Shown: piece after piece, positions 16,833 to 25,252 of the stretch
Numbering within the stretch: position 1 is the stretch's first letter
Layout: the number at the start of each line of letters is the position of its first letter
NCBI GenBank assembly: GCA_965657495.1
Contig: CBFHPD010000027.1
Location: 1 to 64,000, forward strand
DNA length: 64,000 bases
Direction of reading: 5' to 3'
Origin: JALQTD01 sp965657495
Lineage (GTDB): Bacteria > Bacteroidota > Bacteroidia > Flavobacteriales_D > Sanyastnellaceae
Notes under the pieces: generated by a model
Databases searched by the model: none
What the model was told of the DNA's origin: nothing
The model's input: only the letters and a program-made list of their open reading frames with translations
Program-made: the position numbers and the translations under genes

Positions 16833-18770
16833 ATGATTCGCAGGTCAGGTTCCATTGGTACAACACGTGCCCCCATTGAGGATGCCGGGGAGCGAACCAA
16901 TGCCGGACCTCGGCCGGGCGTGAAAATCAGCGGAACTGGGCGCCTGCGCTTTCCCATTGGGTGGCGAATGGGCATCGGTTTTGGCTTGTTTGGCGTAGCC
17001 GTTTCCGTTCAATTCATTTTGACCCGAAACACGTTGGTGGAAAATGCCCGGCTCAGCACGCAAGTCGACGAGGTCCTCACCCCCAGCCTCGATGCCTTGC
17101 ACGATTTGGAGTTGACCATCGCTGAATCGGAGTCGCACATCATTCAGTGGCTCTACGTTCAAGCGGATGCGGACCATCCCAAACGCCGGCGCCTCCTCGC
17201 CTTGCAGGACAGCGTCATTCCCGCTCAGCTGGAGCAAATCGACCGGTACGCCATCTCGTGGTCTCCGGAGATGCAGCAGGAGTGGGACAACTTGAAATAC
17301 CACCTGGGGCACATGATCATCCTGTACGAGCGGATTGAGCGCTTGCTTCCGGAGTTTGAGTCCTACAACACCCCCGCCCTGCCCATGATGGCGCGGAGGG
17401 AAGTGCAAATGAACCCGGGGGAGGAGGGCCTCGGTTCCGTCTACGAAGCCATCGATGCCGCCATCATCAGCTTGAATGCGGCCAACCGGGAACTCACCCG
17501 GCTTTCAATGGCGCGGATGGATGAATTGAGTTCTCGGCTCCGCTTGTATGCGGGCAACGTGGCGGTGGGCGTCTTGATGCTGGGCATTGTCATCGCCACC
17601 TTGGTGACGCGTTCGATCCTCACGCCGGTTCGGGATTTGAAGCGCACCTTGCTGTACATGGGCAGGGGGGTGCAACCGGACCAACCGGTGAAGGTGGGCC
17701 CCGATGAGATCGGGGAGATGGCGAATGCGGTAAACCGGCTCGCGGAGGGGTTGAAGCGCACCCGGAGTTTTTCCATCGAGGTCGGTAAGGGCCATTTCGA
17801 AACGGAGTACATCCCCTTGAGTGAGGACGACACCTTGGGCCATGCCTTGTTGAAAATGCGCGATGAACTGGCTTCGAACGAGAAGGAGCTCGAGCGCAAG
17901 GTGCGGTTGCGCACCACAGAAGTGGAGGAGCAGAAGGCACGCATCGAGTCGCTGTACACCGACCTCCGGGACAGCATCGATTATGCGGTGCGGATCCAAA
18001 AGGCCATCCTGCCCACGGAGGGCGAGCGCGAGCGGGTGTTCTTCGAAAACGCGGTGTTTTATCGCCCGCGTGACGTGGTTTCGGGGGACTTTTATTGGTT
18101 CCACAAGGCGGGCCGGGCGCGCATGTTTTCGGCCATCGATTGCACGGGGCACGGCGTGCCGGGCGCGTTCATGAGCCTGATCGGACACAATGCGTTGGAG
18201 CGGGTTTCGAAGGTGTTCACGCAGCCCGACAAGATGCTGACGCACCTCAACCGCATCGCGTGGGAAGTGTTGAGCCAGCAATATGGCAAGCGCGTGACCG
18301 CGCAGGTGGGGGCGGATGAATTGCCTGAACCGGCGGGGGAGATGGGCGGCTATGCAGGGATTCAGGATGGCATGGATTTGGCCATGGCGAGCATCGACAT
18401 GGAGAACATGGTCCTCCAATACAGCGGCGCGAACAACCCGTTGTACATCGTCCGCCGCCGAGAGGTCATTACGTTGAATCCCGACAAGATGGCCATCGCT
18501 TCATTCTTGCCTGAAACAGCGCACTATTCGAATACGGAGTTCGATTTGGAGCCCGGTGATTTGATTGTTGCGGCCACCGACGGTTACGTGGACCAATTTG
18601 GAGGGCCGCTCGGCAAGAAATTCATGCGCCGCCGGTTCCGCGAGCTGTTGGTCGAGTTGTCTGCCCAGCCCATGCCGGAAATCCAGCGCATCCTCGAGAC
18701 GACCTTCGACCGTTGGAAGGGAAACGAGGAGCAAGTGGACGACGTGCTGGTGATTGCTGTCCGGGTGTGA
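16833..18770 (+). CDS. HAMP-SpoIIE membrane serine phosphatase
   Basis: 645 residues: a cytoplasmic basic N-terminus, TM1 (about 39-64, GWRMGIGFGLFGVAVS), a periplasmic helical sensor (about 65-235), TM2 (about 236-262), a HAMP domain, a coiled coil (SNEKELERKVRLRTTEVEEQ) and a PP2C-type SpoIIE/RsbU phosphatase with FYRPRDVVSGDFYW, AIDCTGHGVPGAFM and ATDGYVDQFGG, whose Asp residues bind the two metals. Such proteins dephosphorylate anti-sigma-factor antagonists or similar partners in response to an envelope signal. No anti-anti-sigma gene adjoins it. TAAATTGT lies 4 nt before the ATG, so transcription may start at or near the start codon. The YfiR-TPR pair upstream is the likely periplasmic partner. 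Confidence 0.88.
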   Translation: MIRRSGSIGTTRAPIEDAGERTNAGPRPGVKISGTGRLRFPIGWRMGIGFGLFGVAVSVQFILTRNTLVENARLSTQVDEVLTPSLDALHDLELTIAESESHIIQWLYVQADADHPKRRRLLALQDSVIPAQLEQIDRYAISWSPEMQQEWDNLKYHLGHMIILYERIERLLPEFESYNTPALPMMARREVQMNPGEEGLGSVYEAIDAAIISLNAANRELTRLSMARMDELSSRLRLYAGNVAVGVLMLGIVIATLVTRSILTPVRDLKRTLLYMGRGVQPDQPVKVGPDEIGEMANAVNRLAEGLKRTRSFSIEVGKGHFETEYIPLSEDDTLGHALLKMRDELASNEKELERKVRLRTTEVEEQKARIESLYTDLRDSIDYAVRIQKAILPTEGERERVFFENAVFYRPRDVVSGDFYWFHKAGRARMFSAIDCTGHGVPGAFMSLIGHNALERVSKVFTQPDKMLTHLNRIAWEVLSQQYGKRVTAQVGADELPEPAGEMGGYAGIQDGMDLAMASIDMENMVLQYSGANNPLYIVRRREVITLNPDKMAIASFLPETAHYSNTEFDLEPGDLIVAATDGYVDQFGGPLGKKFMRRRFRELLVELSAQPMPEIQRILETTFDRWKGNEEQVDDVLVIAVRV

Positions 18771-18775
18771 AGCAT

Positions 18776-18805
18776 AAAAAAACCGGCCCCCGAGTGGGAG
18801 GCCGG
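18776..18805 (-). terminator. Rho-independent terminator of the stress-protein gene
   Basis: Read on the minus strand, a 9-bp stem (CCGGCCTCC/GGGGGCCGG with one T-G pair) with a CACTC loop is followed by seven T. It lies in the convergent gap and terminates the universal stress protein gene. It lacks a T-run for the plus strand. Confidence 0.85.
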
Positions 18806-18827
18806 CCATTCTTCAGTTCATTTTGAA

Positions 18828-19664
18828 TCAATTCCGGGCGAACACGGAATTGCGGATAACCCGCGTTTCCTTCGGGTTCAAAATCAGCACCGGAATCTCG
18901 GCTTCGTTTGTGATGACTTGCTGCTCGTAAGTTTGGCCCAGAATGCCCATGAGGGATTTCTCGTGCAAGTTCATGATGCTGATCAAATCGGCATCGATCG
19001 ATGAGGCATAACGGATGACATCCTTGACAAAGGCGCTTGAACTGTGCTCGGAGACCTTGGTCGTGTGTTCTATGCCCAAATCCTCGAAGTAATCTTTGGC
19101 GTAATTGACGTTGCGGTCGAGCTGGTTCTTCAAGAATTCGTCGTCCTCCGCCGGCGAAATCAGGTGGACCCGCCCCTTGAAATAGGTCGCCATTTCAGCC
19201 ACGATGGAGAGCTTCTGCTTCGTGTCTTGGTGCAAGTCGAGCGGCACCACGATGTCGTCGTACCCCGTTTCCCGGATGCCTTTCTCCTGGGTGATGATGG
19301 TCGGCACCGAACAGTTGGTCACAATCTTCAGCGCGCGCCCACCGGTGATGAACTGCATGCCCTTCAATCCGTGCGTGCCCATGATGATGAGGTTGGCCAT
19401 TTCCTCAACACTCGCGTCGTCGATTTCTTCGAAAATGGAACCGATGCGGATGGTGTACCGGATGTTGTGCGTGTACTTGTTCTTGCACCGCTCGAGCAAC
19501 GCTTCCATGCGGGCACGCGATTCAGGGAAGTCTTTTTTGTTGCCAACAACGTGCAGCAAAATGATCTCGCTGTCGATGGCTTTGCCCACGACAAAGGCGT
19601 GTTCGATGGAGACTTCACTCACCGGCGTGAAGTCGAAGGGAACGAGGATGCGGTGTTTCGGCAT
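18828..19664 (-). CDS. Tandem universal stress protein
   Basis: 278 residues made of two UspA-like domains (about 1-145 and 146-278). Domain 1 shows RILVPFDFTPVSE and the nucleotide-loop motif IIMGTHGLKGMQFITGG. Domain 2 begins YDDIVVPLDL and has lost the clear GxxG loop (SIMNLHEKSLMG). Cytoplasmic; the family has stress-related, often ATP-binding roles. The start is MPKHRIL; in-frame sequence further upstream belongs to the divergent ClC region. A TACCTTCG -7-like box at 19682-19689 lies 17 nt upstream. It is divergent from the ClC gene with only 63 bp between starts, so the two promoters overlap. Confidence 0.9.
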   Translation of the reverse strand: MPKHRILVPFDFTPVSEVSIEHAFVVGKAIDSEIILLHVVGNKKDFPESRARMEALLERCKNKYTHNIRYTIRIGSIFEEIDDASVEEMANLIIMGTHGLKGMQFITGGRALKIVTNCSVPTIITQEKGIRETGYDDIVVPLDLHQDTKQKLSIVAEMATYFKGRVHLISPAEDDEFLKNQLDRNVNYAKDYFEDLGIEHTTKVSEHSSSAFVKDVIRYASSIDADLISIMNLHEKSLMGILGQTYEQQVITNEAEIPVLILNPKETRVIRNSVFARN

Positions 19665-19715
19665 GTTTTTGCAGTTTGTCGCGAAGGTACATCTCCAACC
19701 GGTTTTTTTCCCTGA

Positions 19716-19723
19716 TACCTTTG
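19716..19723 (+). promoter_or_regulatory. -7 box of the ClC gene, predicting a leaderless mRNA
   Basis: TACCTTTG is an exact TAnnTTTG and ends only 4 nt before the ATG at 19728. Transcription normally begins about 5-8 nt after this box, that is, at or inside the start codon. The -33 region has no clean TTG. Confidence 0.55.
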
Positions 19724-19727
19724 CGGC

Positions 19728-21506
19728 ATGTGGAAGCCGACCTGGAAGAGTGTGCAACCGTGGCTGAAGGCTTGGGCTAAAAGCGAGCAGTCCCTGCTGG
19801 CTTGGGCAGCAGTCATCGGCATGGTGGCCGGTGGCATGACAGTGGCCCTCAAGAACGGGGTAGCGCTGTTGCGCCGGGGGTTGCTTGGCGTGCAGGAGGT
19901 CACGGCTTGGGAAGGCGTGCTGGCCTTGGGACCAGTGCTGGGCTTGGTGGCCACGGCCTGGTTTGTTCGGCGCGGGGCGAAGGGGGACCACCCCGGACCG
20001 GGGGTGCCGGCTACGTTGCACGCGCTCAGCCGCCGGCAGGGGCGCTTGAAGCGCAGGTGGATGTACTCGCCCTTGTTGGCGAGCTGGTTGACGGTGGGGC
20101 TGGGCGGTTCGGGTGGATTGGAAGCCCCGGCCTTGCAGGCCAGTGCGGCGTTCGGTTCAGAGGTGGCCACGGCAACGCGCCGCAACTTCAACCGCCGCGT
20201 GCTGTTGATTGCCTGCGCAGCGGCGGCTTCGCTGGCAGCGACGTTCAAGGCACCCGTGGCGGCCATCATCTTTGCCGTGGAGGTCATCATGATCGACCTG
20301 ACGGCAGGGAGCTTGGTGCCGTTGTTGCTGGCCTCGCTCAGTTCGCTGCTGACCGCTTGGTTTTTGCTAGAAGGCGAGGACGTGTTGGCGGCGCCGGATT
20401 TGGCGGCTTTTGCGGTCGCGCGGTTGCCGTTTTATGCGGGCTTGGGGCTCCTCAGTGGGGCCGGAAGCGTGCTGTTCTCCAAACTCTACCTCTGGTCGAG
20501 CGGCCGGATGCGCCGCGTGAAAGGGAGGGGCATACGCATCGCGTTGGCGGGCGTGCTCATGGGCGCAGCCGTGTGGTTGTTTCCGAGCTTGTACGGGGAG
20601 GGGTACGAGGTCATCAACGGGTTGTTTGATGGGGTGTCCACGGGCCTGGCCGCGGACATGGCCATCCATTTGTTCGCCCCGGAGGGACTCTTGCTCGTCC
20701 TTGTGTTGCTGGCTGCATGGGCATTGAAGCCTGTGCTGACGGGGTTCACGGTGGGAGCCGGCGGGGTGGCGGGAGTCTTCGCGCCGGTGCTGTTTTCGGG
20801 GGCCGTGTTGGGCTACGTGTTCGCTGTCGGCCTCAATTTGCTCGCGGGCGCGGATGTGATGCCGGTGGGCAATGCGGTGTTGGCCGGACTTGCGGGGATG
20901 TTGGCCGGGGTGCTGCACGCCCCGCTCACGGCCGTCTTTTTGGCAGCAGAAGTCAGCGGGGGGTACGATTTGTTCGTGCCGGTGATGTTGACGGCGGCGT
21001 TGAGTTTCCAGTTGGCCCGCCACCTGCTGAAGCACTCGGTTTACACGAAGGAACTCGCGGAGAGCGGGGATTTGCTCTCGCACAACAAGGACCAGGCGGT
21101 GCTGACGTTGATGTCCTTGAAGGATGAGGTGGAGAGTGATTTTGTGGCGGTGGCGCCGGATGCGACGTTGGGGGATTTGGTCCAAATCATCGCCCGCTCC
21201 TCGCGCAACCTCCACCCGGTCCTCGCCCCCGACGGGGAACTGCTCGGCATCATCGACCTGCAGGACATCCGCCAAATCATGTTCGACCGCGACCAATACG
21301 AAACCCTGAGCGTCCACGAGTTGATGGCGGCTCCACTCGCCACGCTCGAAGTGCACGCGCGCATGGACGATGTCATGGCGCAGTTCGAACGGACGAAGGC
21401 GTGGAACCTTCCCGTGGTCGCTCAGGGCAAGTATGTGGGCTTCGTTTCGCGGTCACGCCTGTTCAGCGCTTACCGCCGCTGGCTCCGCGAAACGCACCAG
21501 GATTAG
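19728..21506 (+). CDS. ClC chloride channel/transporter with CBS pair
   Basis: 592 residues. A ClC membrane domain (about 20-435) is followed by two CBS domains (about 460-585). The anion-path motif GGSGGLEAP carries the gating glutamate Glu132, so it may work as a proton-coupled antiporter. The second signature is GGVAGVFAPVLFSG. The CBS pair (FVAVAPDATLGDLVQII and VHELMAAPLATLEVHARMDD) usually senses adenine nucleotides. Inner membrane. The stop overlaps by 4 bp the stop of the convergent 145-residue gene. The start ATG follows the -7 box at 4 nt. Confidence 0.93.
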   Translation: MWKPTWKSVQPWLKAWAKSEQSLLAWAAVIGMVAGGMTVALKNGVALLRRGLLGVQEVTAWEGVLALGPVLGLVATAWFVRRGAKGDHPGPGVPATLHALSRRQGRLKRRWMYSPLLASWLTVGLGGSGGLEAPALQASAAFGSEVATATRRNFNRRVLLIACAAAASLAATFKAPVAAIIFAVEVIMIDLTAGSLVPLLLASLSSLLTAWFLLEGEDVLAAPDLAAFAVARLPFYAGLGLLSGAGSVLFSKLYLWSSGRMRRVKGRGIRIALAGVLMGAAVWLFPSLYGEGYEVINGLFDGVSTGLAADMAIHLFAPEGLLLVLVLLAAWALKPVLTGFTVGAGGVAGVFAPVLFSGAVLGYVFAVGLNLLAGADVMPVGNAVLAGLAGMLAGVLHAPLTAVFLAAEVSGGYDLFVPVMLTAALSFQLARHLLKHSVYTKELAESGDLLSHNKDQAVLTLMSLKDEVESDFVAVAPDATLGDLVQIIARSSRNLHPVLAPDGELLGIIDLQDIRQIMFDRDQYETLSVHELMAAPLATLEVHARMDDVMAQFERTKAWNLPVVAQGKYVGFVSRSRLFSAYRRWLRETHQD

Positions 21507-21940
21507 GCGTGCTGGCCTTGCGCGAACCCTTCGGGGTTCACGATTGGCAACACCGCACGGTGCAAGTAGGTGCCTTTGAAGGTGCTCCACATCACGCCGC
21601 GCATCGTGCTGATCGCTACGCCGTTGAGGTTGTTGATGAGGTCCTTGGGAATGGCGATTTGACCGTTCTCATCCTTCTTTGCGTGTTGCGCCAAACCGTC
21701 CACTTGAAAGACCATTCGGCCGGAGAAGTGGGCCAAATCTTGTTGGCTGTCTTCGTGGGTGGTTTTGATCATGCAAATCACGCCGATGGCCGATTCTTTT
21801 TCCATGATTTGATGCTTCAATTGCACATTGAAGTTCATCTTTTGATCCGGAGCGAATCCGGGTGCCGGCTCAGCCAAGTTGCAGCTGAGCATGTCCATGC
21901 CGCCGATGCGGTAGGTGAAGGTGTTTTCGGGTGCAGTCAT
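21503..21940 (-). CDS. Conserved cytosolic protein, possibly SecB-like
   Basis: 145 residues from the ATG (MTAPENTFTYR); a TTG three codons upstream is less likely. No signal peptide or membrane segment. The sequence is a string of beta strands (NFNVQLKHQIM, SAIGVICMIKT, SGRMVFQVDGL) followed by a long amphipathic helix starting at the Pro of IPKDLINNL. It ends with the block ISTMRGVMW and LPIVNP. This strand-strand-strand-helix order and the 'T-x-RG ... LPxxNP' block recall SecB export chaperones, but the match is by shape and memory only. It has no operon partner and is convergent with the ClC gene. The function is unknown. Confidence 0.6.
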   Translation of the reverse strand: MTAPENTFTYRIGGMDMLSCNLAEPAPGFAPDQKMNFNVQLKHQIMEKESAIGVICMIKTTHEDSQQDLAHFSGRMVFQVDGLAQHAKKDENGQIAIPKDLINNLNGVAISTMRGVMWSTFKGTYLHRAVLPIVNPEGFAQGQHA

Positions 21941-22050
21941 GCTGTTCAAAATTCGTTGAATGTGCCTACCTGTACGGAGCGTACCCCGAAAGGTTCGGAC
22001 GTTTTTTTACGCGGAATCGACGGGGACTGAAAACCAACTGCTTAGGTGTT

Positions 22051-22821
22051 TCAATTTAAAAAGTCCGCTGTGACGTCGAAGAATTCGTCCGGTTGTTCGG
22101 CGTGCAACCAATGGCCCGCCCCTTCCATGGCGTGGTGCTCAAATTGCAAAAACGCGGCATCGAAAGCGGCCAGGTCGTCGGCGCTGACGTAATGCGAACG
22201 CGTGCCGTAGATGGACATGGTGGGCAGCGTGTTGACACTGAGTTCCACCGGCCCGACGACCTCCGGCAGGGCCGCGTTCAACACGGGCAAGTTGGCCCGC
22301 CAAGCATATCCGCCTGCTTTCAAGCGCCGCAGGCCTTTCATCAAGAACGCGACAATCGCGGGGTCTCCGAGGCGCTGCCGCACGTCCGCCTCCACCTCTC
22401 CCCGGTCCGACACACGGCCGAGATCCACGGACATCAACGCGTCGAAAATCGGCTGGTGGTGCACGGGGTAGGCGCGCGCGGCCATGTCGGCGATGACGAG
22501 CCGCTCCACCCGTTCGGGGTGGGTCAAGCCGAGGAGCAGGGCGGTTTTTCCGCCCATGCTGTGGCCGAGTACGCTCGCACGCTCAAGGCCGTGCTGGTCC
22601 ATGAATGCGATGACATCGGCCACCATGGCCGGGTAGGTGTGCACCGGATCGTGGGGGCTGCGCCCGTGGTTGCGCGCGTCAAGCAGCCACACCCGGTGCG
22701 TCTCTGCGTAGCGTTTTCCGAGGGTTTGCCAGTTGTCGGAGGAGCCAAGCAGGCCGTGGAGGATGATGAGGTGGGGAGCGCCGGGCTCGCCGAGTGAGCG
22801 GTGGAAGATGGGGATGGGCAT
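22051..22821 (-). CDS. Alpha/beta hydrolase (YbfF-type esterase)
   Basis: 256 residues. The oxyanion block ILHGLLGSSDNWQ is near residue 20, the nucleophile elbow GHSMGG near 90 and the catalytic His block GAGHWLHAEQP near the C-terminus. DARNHGRSPH is typical of the YbfF/epoxide-hydrolase-like subgroup. The start is MPIPIFHRSL; seven extra in-frame residues upstream lack support. It is cytosolic and probably hydrolyses short acyl esters or thioesters; the natural substrate is unknown. It lies 45 bp downstream of pdxJ on the same strand, so co-transcription is likely. Confidence 0.88.
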   Translation of the reverse strand: MPIPIFHRSLGEPGAPHLIILHGLLGSSDNWQTLGKRYAETHRVWLLDARNHGRSPHDPVHTYPAMVADVIAFMDQHGLERASVLGHSMGGKTALLLGLTHPERVERLVIADMAARAYPVHHQPIFDALMSVDLGRVSDRGEVEADVRQRLGDPAIVAFLMKGLRRLKAGGYAWRANLPVLNAALPEVVGPVELSVNTLPTMSIYGTRSHYVSADDLAAFDAAFLQFEHHAMEGAGHWLHAEQPDEFFDVTADFLN

Positions 22822-22866
22822 GGCGGTGCAAATTTGGCCCAAAACCAGGCCCCACCCAAGCGCCCG

Positions 22867-23583
22867 CTACCCCCGCGGCTGCAGGCAGTCCAGGTACCGC
22901 CGCACCGTCGCCTCCAGCCCGTCGTACAGGGCATCCGAAATCAGCGCGTGCCCGATGCTCACCTCGGCCAAATGCGGCACCGCATGCACAAACGCCGGCA
23001 AATTCGCGGCATTCAAATCGTGCCCCGCATTCACGCCCAAGCCCAGCCCGTGCGCGTATTCCGCCGCCCGCGCAAACGGCTCCACCGCCGCCGGGTCCGG
23101 GAACCCCGCCGCGAACGGCTCGGTGTACAACTCGATCCGATCGGTACCGACAGCTGCCGCCGCGTCCGCCAACCGCGGCGCCGTCTCGAGGAACAACGAC
23201 GTCCGCATCCCGGCCTGCCGCAACTCCATCACCACCTCCTGCAAAAACGCCGCGTGGCGCACCGTGTCCCACCCCGCGTTGCTCGTCAACGTGTCCGGCG
23301 GGTCCGGCACCAACGTCACTTGGTCCGGCTTCACTGCAAGCACCAGGTCGAGGAAATCCCGGCTGGGGTAGCCCTCCACATTGAACTCGGTGTGCACCAC
23401 GGGACGCAGCGCGCGCACGTCGTCGTACGTGATGTGACGGGCATCGGGCCGCGGATGCACGGTGATGCCGTGCGCCCCAAATTCCTGGATGCGCACCGCC
23501 GCTTTGACGACGTCGGGCAGGCCTCCTCCGCGGGCATTGCGCAGGGTGGCGATTTTATTTACGTTGACGCTGAGGCGTGTCAT
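22867..23583 (-). CDS. pdxJ: Pyridoxine 5'-phosphate synthase
   Basis: Condenses 1-deoxyxylulose 5-phosphate with 3-amino-2-oxopropyl phosphate in de novo vitamin B6 synthesis. The 238 residues match the usual length. Key blocks: MTRLSVNVNKIATLRNARGG at the start (substrate loop), HPRPDARHI, EFNVEGYPS with the catalytic Glu, and GLGVNAGHDLN. The longer open frame (from 23637) is rejected because the family starts at the TRLSVNVNK strand. It is divergent from the CBS-protein gene with 62 bp between starts and probably forms an operon with the hydrolase downstream. Confidence 0.96.
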   Translation of the reverse strand: MTRLSVNVNKIATLRNARGGGLPDVVKAAVRIQEFGAHGITVHPRPDARHITYDDVRALRPVVHTEFNVEGYPSRDFLDLVLAVKPDQVTLVPDPPDTLTSNAGWDTVRHAAFLQEVVMELRQAGMRTSLFLETAPRLADAAAAVGTDRIELYTEPFAAGFPDPAAVEPFARAAEYAHGLGLGVNAGHDLNAANLPAFVHAVPHLAEVSIGHALISDALYDGLEATVRRYLDCLQPRG

Positions 23584-23622
23584 GATGTACCTTTCGGTTT
23601 TGAAACGGACCAAACCGGCCGT

Positions 23623-23630
23623 CAAAATTA
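23623..23630 (-). promoter_or_regulatory. -7 box of pdxJ
   Basis: On the minus strand TAATTTTG is an exact TAnnTTTG, 39 nt before the pdxJ ATG. A TTG 23 bp upstream lies inside the first codons of the divergent CBS gene, giving an overlapping divergent promoter region. Confidence 0.5.
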
Positions 23631-23645
23631 CACGCAAACCCCCTC

Positions 23646-24296
23646 ATGTACGCACAACGCTTGCTCAACCGGGACCTGCCCACCGCCCGGCCCGACGATG
23701 CGGTCGGCCGCGTCCTCGAATTGATGGACGAATACAAGGTGCGCCAGCTCCCGCTCGTGGACGGCGATGCGTTTGAAGGGTTGGTCTACGAGGACGACTT
23801 GCTCGAGGCGGAGGAGACCACGCCGATGGCCTTGCTGCTCGGTCAGCCGGTCATGGCGGCGCCGCATTTGCACGTGTACGATGTGGTGGCGAAGCTCGTT
23901 GAGGCGGAGGTGGACGTCCTGCCGGTGGTGAAGGAGGGGCATTACCTCGGGGCGGTGACGCGGGCGGCGATCTTGACGTTCCTGGCGCAAGATGCGGCGT
24001 GGGGCCACGTCGGGGGGACCGTGGTGGTGGAGGTGCCGGAGGTCGATCTGAGCTTGTCGGAAATGGCGCGGATTGTGGAGTCGAATGGCGCGCGGGTTTT
24101 GGCCTACACGGTTGCGGCTCAGCCAGATAACCAAAAGGTAGAAGTCACCTTCAAGCTCAATACGCAAGATGTGGAGCCGCTGCTCGACGCCCTCCAACGC
24201 TTCGGTTACACCATCCAAACCTTCTTCCACAGCCCGGAACTCGAGGAGGAGATGCGGGAGCGGTTCGAGGCCTTTATGCGGTACCTGAATACGTAA
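23646..24296 (+). CDS. CBS-domain protein with C-terminal ACT-like region
   Basis: 216 residues. A CBS pair occupies about 1-125 (ARPDDAVGRVLELMDEYKVR, then QPVMAAPHLHVYDVVAKLVE). The second half (about 135-200: VVVEVPEVDLSLSEMARIVE, then VEVTFKLNTQDVEPLLDAL) has the beta-alpha-beta pattern of an ACT domain. This AcuB-like arrangement suggests a cytosolic sensor of adenosine nucleotides or amino acids, with no catalytic site. The nadK ATG begins 3 nt after its stop, and the same neighbour pair is common in Bacteroidota, so a role tied to NAD(P) or envelope metabolism is possible but unproven. Confidence 0.85.
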   Translation: MYAQRLLNRDLPTARPDDAVGRVLELMDEYKVRQLPLVDGDAFEGLVYEDDLLEAEETTPMALLLGQPVMAAPHLHVYDVVAKLVEAEVDVLPVVKEGHYLGAVTRAAILTFLAQDAAWGHVGGTVVVEVPEVDLSLSEMARIVESNGARVLAYTVAAQPDNQKVEVTFKLNTQDVEPLLDALQRFGYTIQTFFHSPELEEEMRERFEAFMRYLNT

Positions 24297-24299
24297 GTG

Positions 24300-25178
24300 A
24301 TGAAGATTGCCCTGTTCGGAAAGCGCTTCGATGCGGCCTACGACGACGCCGTGAAACACGTGCTGCGGCGGGTGTTGGAGCTCGACCCCTCGCCCTGCGT
24401 GAACGGTCCGTTTCGGGAAGAGCTGCTCGAGCGCATGGACCTCGCTGAGCACTTGCGGGAGTACACCACGGCCGAGGAGGTGGCCGCGTGCAACCTCATG
24501 GTGGTCATCGGCGGCGACGGTTCCGTGCTGGAAGCCGCTACGTGGGTCCGCCATTCCATGGTGCCCGTCCTCGGGGTGAACACCGGGCGGCTCGGTTTCC
24601 TCTCCAACGTGGGCACGGACGAAGTGGACCTAGCCATGGACGCGGTGCTCGCGGGCAAGGTGTGGTACGAAGACCGGGCGATGCTGGAAGTCCGTGTGGA
24701 CGGCGAATACCTGAGCGACTTCCCATTTGCATTGAACGAAGTGGCGGTCATGAAGCGCGACACGTCGAGCATGGTGACGGTGGAGGTGACGCGCGACGAC
24801 CAATTCGTGAACACGTACTGGGCGGACGGGTTGATCGTGGCGACGCCGACGGGTTCGACGGCTTATTCACTCAGCGCGGGGGGACCGATTGTGATGCCAG
24901 GCTCGGAGGTGTTGAGCATCACACCCATCGCGCCGCACAACCTGAACGACCGCCCGCTCGTGGTGCCATTCACGGGCCGGCTCGAGCTGACGCCGGATGG
25001 CCGGGAGCAGCAGTTCTTGCTCGGGTTGGATTCGCGCACGTTCCAAATCGCAGCGGGCTCCACCGTCCAAGTGACCCCGGCCCCCTTCCGGTTGCGCCTG
25101 CTCAACCTCGAGCACCAGGAGTTTTTCTCCACGGTTCGGGCGAAGATGCACTGGGGCGTGGATCCGCGGACGCGGTGA
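24300..25178 (+). CDS. nadK: NAD kinase
   Basis: Phosphorylates NAD to NADP. 292 residues from the ATG at 24300; a GTG one codon earlier is less likely. The catalytic motif GGDGS has Asp73. The NE-V block LNEVAVMKR and the glycine-rich TPTGSTAYSLSAGGP block are both present. Cytosolic. It is translated right after the CBS protein (3-nt gap) and followed, after 74 bp, by the DUF6089-uppS-bamA run, an order seen in many Bacteroidota. Confidence 0.95.
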   Translation: MKIALFGKRFDAAYDDAVKHVLRRVLELDPSPCVNGPFREELLERMDLAEHLREYTTAEEVAACNLMVVIGGDGSVLEAATWVRHSMVPVLGVNTGRLGFLSNVGTDEVDLAMDAVLAGKVWYEDRAMLEVRVDGEYLSDFPFALNEVAVMKRDTSSMVTVEVTRDDQFVNTYWADGLIVATPTGSTAYSLSAGGPIVMPGSEVLSITPIAPHNLNDRPLVVPFTGRLELTPDGREQQFLLGLDSRTFQIAAGSTVQVTPAPFRLRLLNLEHQEFFSTVRAKMHWGVDPRTR

Positions 25179-25252
25179 TGCTTCGGGATTTGGGCTAAAT
25201 TCACATGCCTGTTCGGGCAATGTCTTGTACTTTCGCGCGTTGACAGCCGGAG

